From Deltaproteobacteria bacterium (GTDB taxonomy: Bacteria; Desulfobacterota_B; Binatia; UBA9968): 8,943 nucleotides of DNA. The stretch lies in contig JACPSF010000467.1 in the NCBI GenBank assembly GCA_016193385.1, positions 1 through 8,943 of the forward strand. Reading direction: 5' to 3'. The translations under genes and the position numbers were made by a program. The notes beneath the pieces were generated by a model that ran no database searches, had not been told where the DNA came from, and saw only the letters and a list, made by a program, of their open reading frames with translations. Positions 7,203-8,943 of the stretch are shown here, piece by piece (within the stretch, counting starts at the first letter, position 1; each line of letters starts with the position of its first letter).

Positions 7203-7236
7203 ATTCGATATTCGCAATTCGCTTTTCGCAATTGTT
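7203..7236 (+). repeat. Heptanucleotide repeat array 2, abutting the wzt start
   Basis: The units ATTCGAT, ATTCGCA, ATTCGCT and TTTCGCA follow in strict 7-bp phase (7203-7230), then a degenerate ATTGTT reaches the wzt ATG at 7237. It begins 15 bp after the stop of the four-helix-bundle gene and is in inverted orientation relative to array 1. It occupies the place where a wzt ribosome-binding site would be expected. Confidence 0.82.
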
Positions 7237-8598
7237 ATGTCTGACCTTGCCATTCGCGTTGCAGGATTGGGTAAGCGTTATCGCATCGGTCAGCGGGAGC
7301 CCTACTCTACGCTCCGCGATGTGTTGGCTCACTCTTTCGCTGCCCCGTTCCGCTACTTGAGGCAAATTTCGAATTTCGAATTTCGAAATGCGAATTTGGC
7401 CGATCCGCAACCTGCGCTTCTCAATTCGCCATCCGCAATCCCCAATCCGCAATCCGAGTACATCTGGGCTCTCAAGGACGCGTCTTTCGAGATCAAGAGG
7501 GGAGAGGTCGTTGGGATTATAGGCCGAAACGGCGCCGGAAAGAGCACGCTCCTCAAGATCCTATCTCGAATTACGGCTCCGACTGAGGGTGAGGCTGACG
7601 TCTTTGGTCGGGTGGGGTCGCTCCTGGAAGTGGGCACGGGCTTCCACCCGGAGCTTACCGGTCGCGAGAACGTCTATCTTAACGGCGCTATCCTCGGGAT
7701 GAAGAAGGCAGAGATTGACCGCAAGTTTGACGAGATCGTGGCGTTTGCCGAAGTGGAGAAATTCCTTGACACACCAGTCAAGCATTATTCCAGCGGCATG
7801 TATACACGCTTAGCCTTTGCTATAGCGGCTCATCTGGAACCGGAGATTTTGCTGGTAGATGAAGTGCTGGCGGTGGGGGATGCCGCTTTTCAAAGGAGGT
7901 GCCTAGGTAAGATGGGTGATATTGCGGCAGAAGGCCGAACAGTACTCTTCGTGAGCCATAACATGGTAGCGGTCGAGCATCTCTGTAAGAGGGTCATTCT
8001 TTTTGAGGACGGTAGGATACGGCTCGATGCAGCTCCCCAAGCAGCCGTTGCGGAATACCTAGCTAGTTTCTCAGCACCGGCCGATGGCCACGGCTTGGTA
8101 TCAGTTCGGCGGGATCTCGGCCTCTTGCCGGTAATCCAAAAGCTTGAGTTCCAGGACTGCTGTGGACGTCCGGTCATTGCAGTGCCGACTGGCGCTCCGC
8201 TGACGGTGCGCATCCATTACAGACATACCGAGCCGATCAGGGATCCTTACTTTGGCCTCGTCTTTGAGACCGCCATGGGAGTGAAGGTGTTTTGGGTTCA
8301 GACTCGCTTGCAGAAGGGGACTCTGCCTGACTTGCCCTCTTCTGGCCTTATCGAATGCCATATCCCGCGCGTTCCATTGGTTCCCGGACTTTACTTTGTG
8401 CAACCGGGTTGTGGTTCTGGTACAACGCAGTTGGATCTAGTCCCGCGTGCGTGTCAGTTGCAGGTCGCGGAAACCGATGTGTTCGGCACCGGGCGTGCGC
8501 CACACCAGTCTTCAGGCCTCGTTATAGTTGATGCCGAGTGGAACGTCGTCCCGGGAGGGCGGGAGGAGCTGTTGAGTAAGGCAGACCTTGCCGAATGA
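7237..8598 (+). CDS. wzt: Polysaccharide ABC exporter ATPase with C-terminal glycan-binding domain (Wzt)
   Basis: This 453-residue ATPase is the long Wzt form. The N-terminus SDLAIRVAGLGKRYRIGQREPYSTLRDVL is typical for the family. Walker A GRNGAGKST lies at 96-104, the VGSLLEVGTGFHPELTGREN segment at about 126-145, the degenerate signature YSSGM at 184-188, Walker B ILLVDE at 204-209 with LAVGD following, and the switch His at 241 (SHN). Residues from about 290 to 436 form a beta-rich C-terminal domain that in long Wzt proteins binds the terminal glycan modification, so export is coupled to chain capping. Residues about 43-75 are a repeat-encoded insert between the N-terminal strand and WALKDASFEI. 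The start at 7237 is chosen on homology; the in-frame extension to 7123 overlaps the preceding gene. Its partner is Wzm, 1.4 kb upstream. Confidence 0.93.
   Translation: MSDLAIRVAGLGKRYRIGQREPYSTLRDVLAHSFAAPFRYLRQISNFEFRNANLADPQPALLNSPSAIPNPQSEYIWALKDASFEIKRGEVVGIIGRNGAGKSTLLKILSRITAPTEGEADVFGRVGSLLEVGTGFHPELTGRENVYLNGAILGMKKAEIDRKFDEIVAFAEVEKFLDTPVKHYSSGMYTRLAFAIAAHLEPEILLVDEVLAVGDAAFQRRCLGKMGDIAAEGRTVLFVSHNMVAVEHLCKRVILFEDGRIRLDAAPQAAVAEYLASFSAPADGHGLVSVRRDLGLLPVIQKLEFQDCCGRPVIAVPTGAPLTVRIHYRHTEPIRDPYFGLVFETAMGVKVFWVQTRLQKGTLPDLPSSGLIECHIPRVPLVPGLYFVQPGCGSGTTQLDLVPRACQLQVAETDVFGTGRAPHQSSGLVIVDAEWNVVPGGREELLSKADLAE
7365..7458 (+). repeat. Heptanucleotide repeat array 3, inside the wzt reading frame
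   Basis: AATTTCG is repeated three times (7365-7385), followed by AAATGCG and AATTTGG, then more degenerate units, and finally ATCCGCA, ATCCCCA, ATCCGCA and ATCCGAG (7431-7458). The 7-bp phase holds across the whole stretch. Three units make 21 bp, so the translation has a seven-residue period, visible as ISNFEFRN and SAIPNPQSE. Orientation is the same as array 2. The reading frame of Wzt remains open through it. Confidence 0.85.
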
Positions 8599-8668
8599 CC
8601 CGAAACCTAATGGGACATCTCACCCTTGTTTGGACAAAAGCACGAGTGCAAGGCGTACTCTGTAGGCT

Positions 8669-8704
8669 ATTGGAACCATCCACGGAGATAGGTGGTGGTC
8701 CAAT
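8669..8704. other. Imperfect hairpin
   Basis: ATTGGAACCATC (8669-8680) pairs with GATGGT-like sequence GGTGGTCCAAT (8694-8704): six base pairs, a one-base bulge at 8675, then five more pairs including one T-G, with a loop of 13 bases. No T-tract follows, so it is not a standard intrinsic terminator of wzt. It could be a processing or attenuation structure, or chance. Confidence 0.35.
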
Positions 8705-8723
8705 GTCTGGCGAGCTGGGGTAA

Positions 8724-8733
8724 AGGAGGGAGG
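8724..8733 (+). promoter_or_regulatory. Strong Shine-Dalgarno-like sequence without a standard start codon
   Basis: AGGAGGGAGG is an excellent anti-16S match but is not followed within 4-12 bases by ATG, GTG or TTG in any frame that stays open. In the sulfotransferase frame the only near-start codon at this place is ATT at 8736. It decides between two models for the sulfotransferase start: a non-standard start here or GTG at 8820. Confidence 0.4.
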
Positions 8734-8819
8734 AAATTTTAGAGTCACCATCGTCTTCGAAGGCTCCGCGCCCACTTCCTCGCGCGCTCCTTGAGCCTAG
8801 CTATCGAGGGCATAATCTT

Positions 8820-8943
8820 GTGTTGATCGTCGGCTGCCCTCGTAGCGGGACCACTTGGCTTCAACGGTTACTGGCGAGCCATCCTAAAATTATTACTGGC
8901 CAGGAGTCTCACGTTTTCGACAATTATGTGGGACCACAAATGC
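8820..8943 (+). CDS. Sulfotransferase family protein, N-terminal part
   Basis: The frame beginning LVLIVGCPRSGTTWLQRLL and continuing LASHPKIITGQESHVFDNYVGPQM is the N-terminus of a PAPS-dependent sulfotransferase. GCPRSGTTWL is the 5'-phosphosulfate-binding loop. The gene runs off the window end after about 41 codons. The start is uncertain. GTG at 8820 has GAGGG (8806-8810) nine bases upstream but begins right at the first beta strand. The frame is open back to 8724, and the much stronger AGGAGGGAGG at 8724-8733 has no ATG, GTG or TTG in this frame at a suitable distance, only an ATT at 8736. By context it may sulfate the exported glycan or a lipid intermediate. Confidence 0.75.
   Translation, partial: MLIVGCPRSGTTWLQRLLASHPKIITGQESHVFDNYVGPQM

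Larger units (their letters stand above)
6759..7236. mobile_element. Candidate IVS-like cassette: S23-type gene between inverted heptad arrays
   Basis: A single small gene sits between arrays 1 and 2, with 12-13 bp separating each array from the coding sequence. The arrays are imperfect inverted repeats: aligning the reverse complement of 6765-6796 with 7201-7232 gives about 25 identities in 32 positions by hand. The four-helix-bundle family is known from intervening sequences inserted in 23S rRNA genes, which also have complementary ends. Here the unit is in an intergenic position that splits the wzm-wzt pair. Mobility is inferred. No target-site duplication or transposase is visible. Confidence 0.4.
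8599..8819. other. Intergenic stretch between wzt and the sulfotransferase gene
   Basis: This interval of about 220 bp has no convincing gene. It holds one hairpin (8669-8704) and a purine-rich Shine-Dalgarno-like run (8724-8733). The sulfotransferase frame is open back to the codon after the TAA at 8721-8723, so part of this interval may be coding if a non-standard start is used. I see no clear promoter. Confidence 0.5.

Noticed and set aside
7123..7236. N-terminal extension of wzt by 38 codons
   Set aside because: It overlaps the end of the four-helix-bundle gene and runs through repeat array 2. Wzt homologues begin at MSDLAIRV.
6762..7458. CRISPR-like or satellite array
   Set aside because: Units are only 7 bp, contiguous without spacers and degenerate, so this is a simple heptad repeat and not CRISPR.
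8669..8704. Rho-independent terminator after wzt
   Set aside because: The hairpin is imperfect with a 13-base loop and no T-tract follows. It is kept only as a hairpin.
1..8943. tRNA, rRNA or transposase genes
   Set aside because: I saw no tRNA-like cloverleaf, no rRNA segment and no transposase or integrase motifs on either strand.

Overview
The window looks like part of a surface-polysaccharide (O-antigen, capsule or exopolysaccharide) cluster from a Gram-negative or other diderm bacterium of moderately high GC. An ABC-2 polysaccharide permease (Wzm) and a long Wzt ATPase with a C-terminal glycan-binding-type domain point to ABC-dependent export. No gene here fixes the phylum. The mix of heptanucleotide repeat arrays, a four-helix-bundle S23-type gene and a HEPN/MNT pair reminds me of uncultivated lineages such as Nitrospirota, Methylomirabilota or Desulfobacterota, but that is a weak impression.

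Layout. Positions 1-3634 (+) form a tight sugar-biosynthesis and transfer operon: the 3' end of a Gfo/Idh/MocA sugar-nucleotide dehydrogenase, a WbpD/WlbB-like hexapeptide N-acetyltransferase with a zinc-ribbon tail, and two GT-A glycosyltransferases, with 0-2 bp between genes. A GT4 glycosyltransferase (3637-4647, -) converges on this operon with a 2 bp gap. A divergent 312 bp intergenic region (4648-4959) carries short palindromes, a sigma54-like -24/-12 sequence and an overlapping extended -10 sequence. It leads into wzm (4960-5805).

Wzm and Wzt are normally adjacent. Here they are separated by about 1.4 kb holding an MNT nucleotidyltransferase/HEPN pair (5836-6758, GTGA overlap) and a four-helix-bundle gene (6816-7187). 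The latter is flanked by two arrays of degenerate 7-bp repeats in inverted orientation. A third array of the same kind lies in frame inside the wzt coding sequence (about 7365-7458). wzt (7237-8598) begins directly after the second array. After a roughly 220 bp gap with a hairpin and a strong orphan Shine-Dalgarno-like sequence, a sulfotransferase gene starts and runs off the window end.

Working model: the dehydrogenase and acetyltransferase help make a 3-acetamido-type UDP-sugar, the three glycosyltransferases assemble a glycan, Wzm/Wzt export it, and the sulfotransferase may decorate it. The MNT/HEPN pair and the repeat-flanked S23-type gene look like later arrivals rather than pathway members. 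The most notable signal is the heptad-repeat family: it brackets the small gene as inverted ends and has also entered the Wzt reading frame without breaking it.
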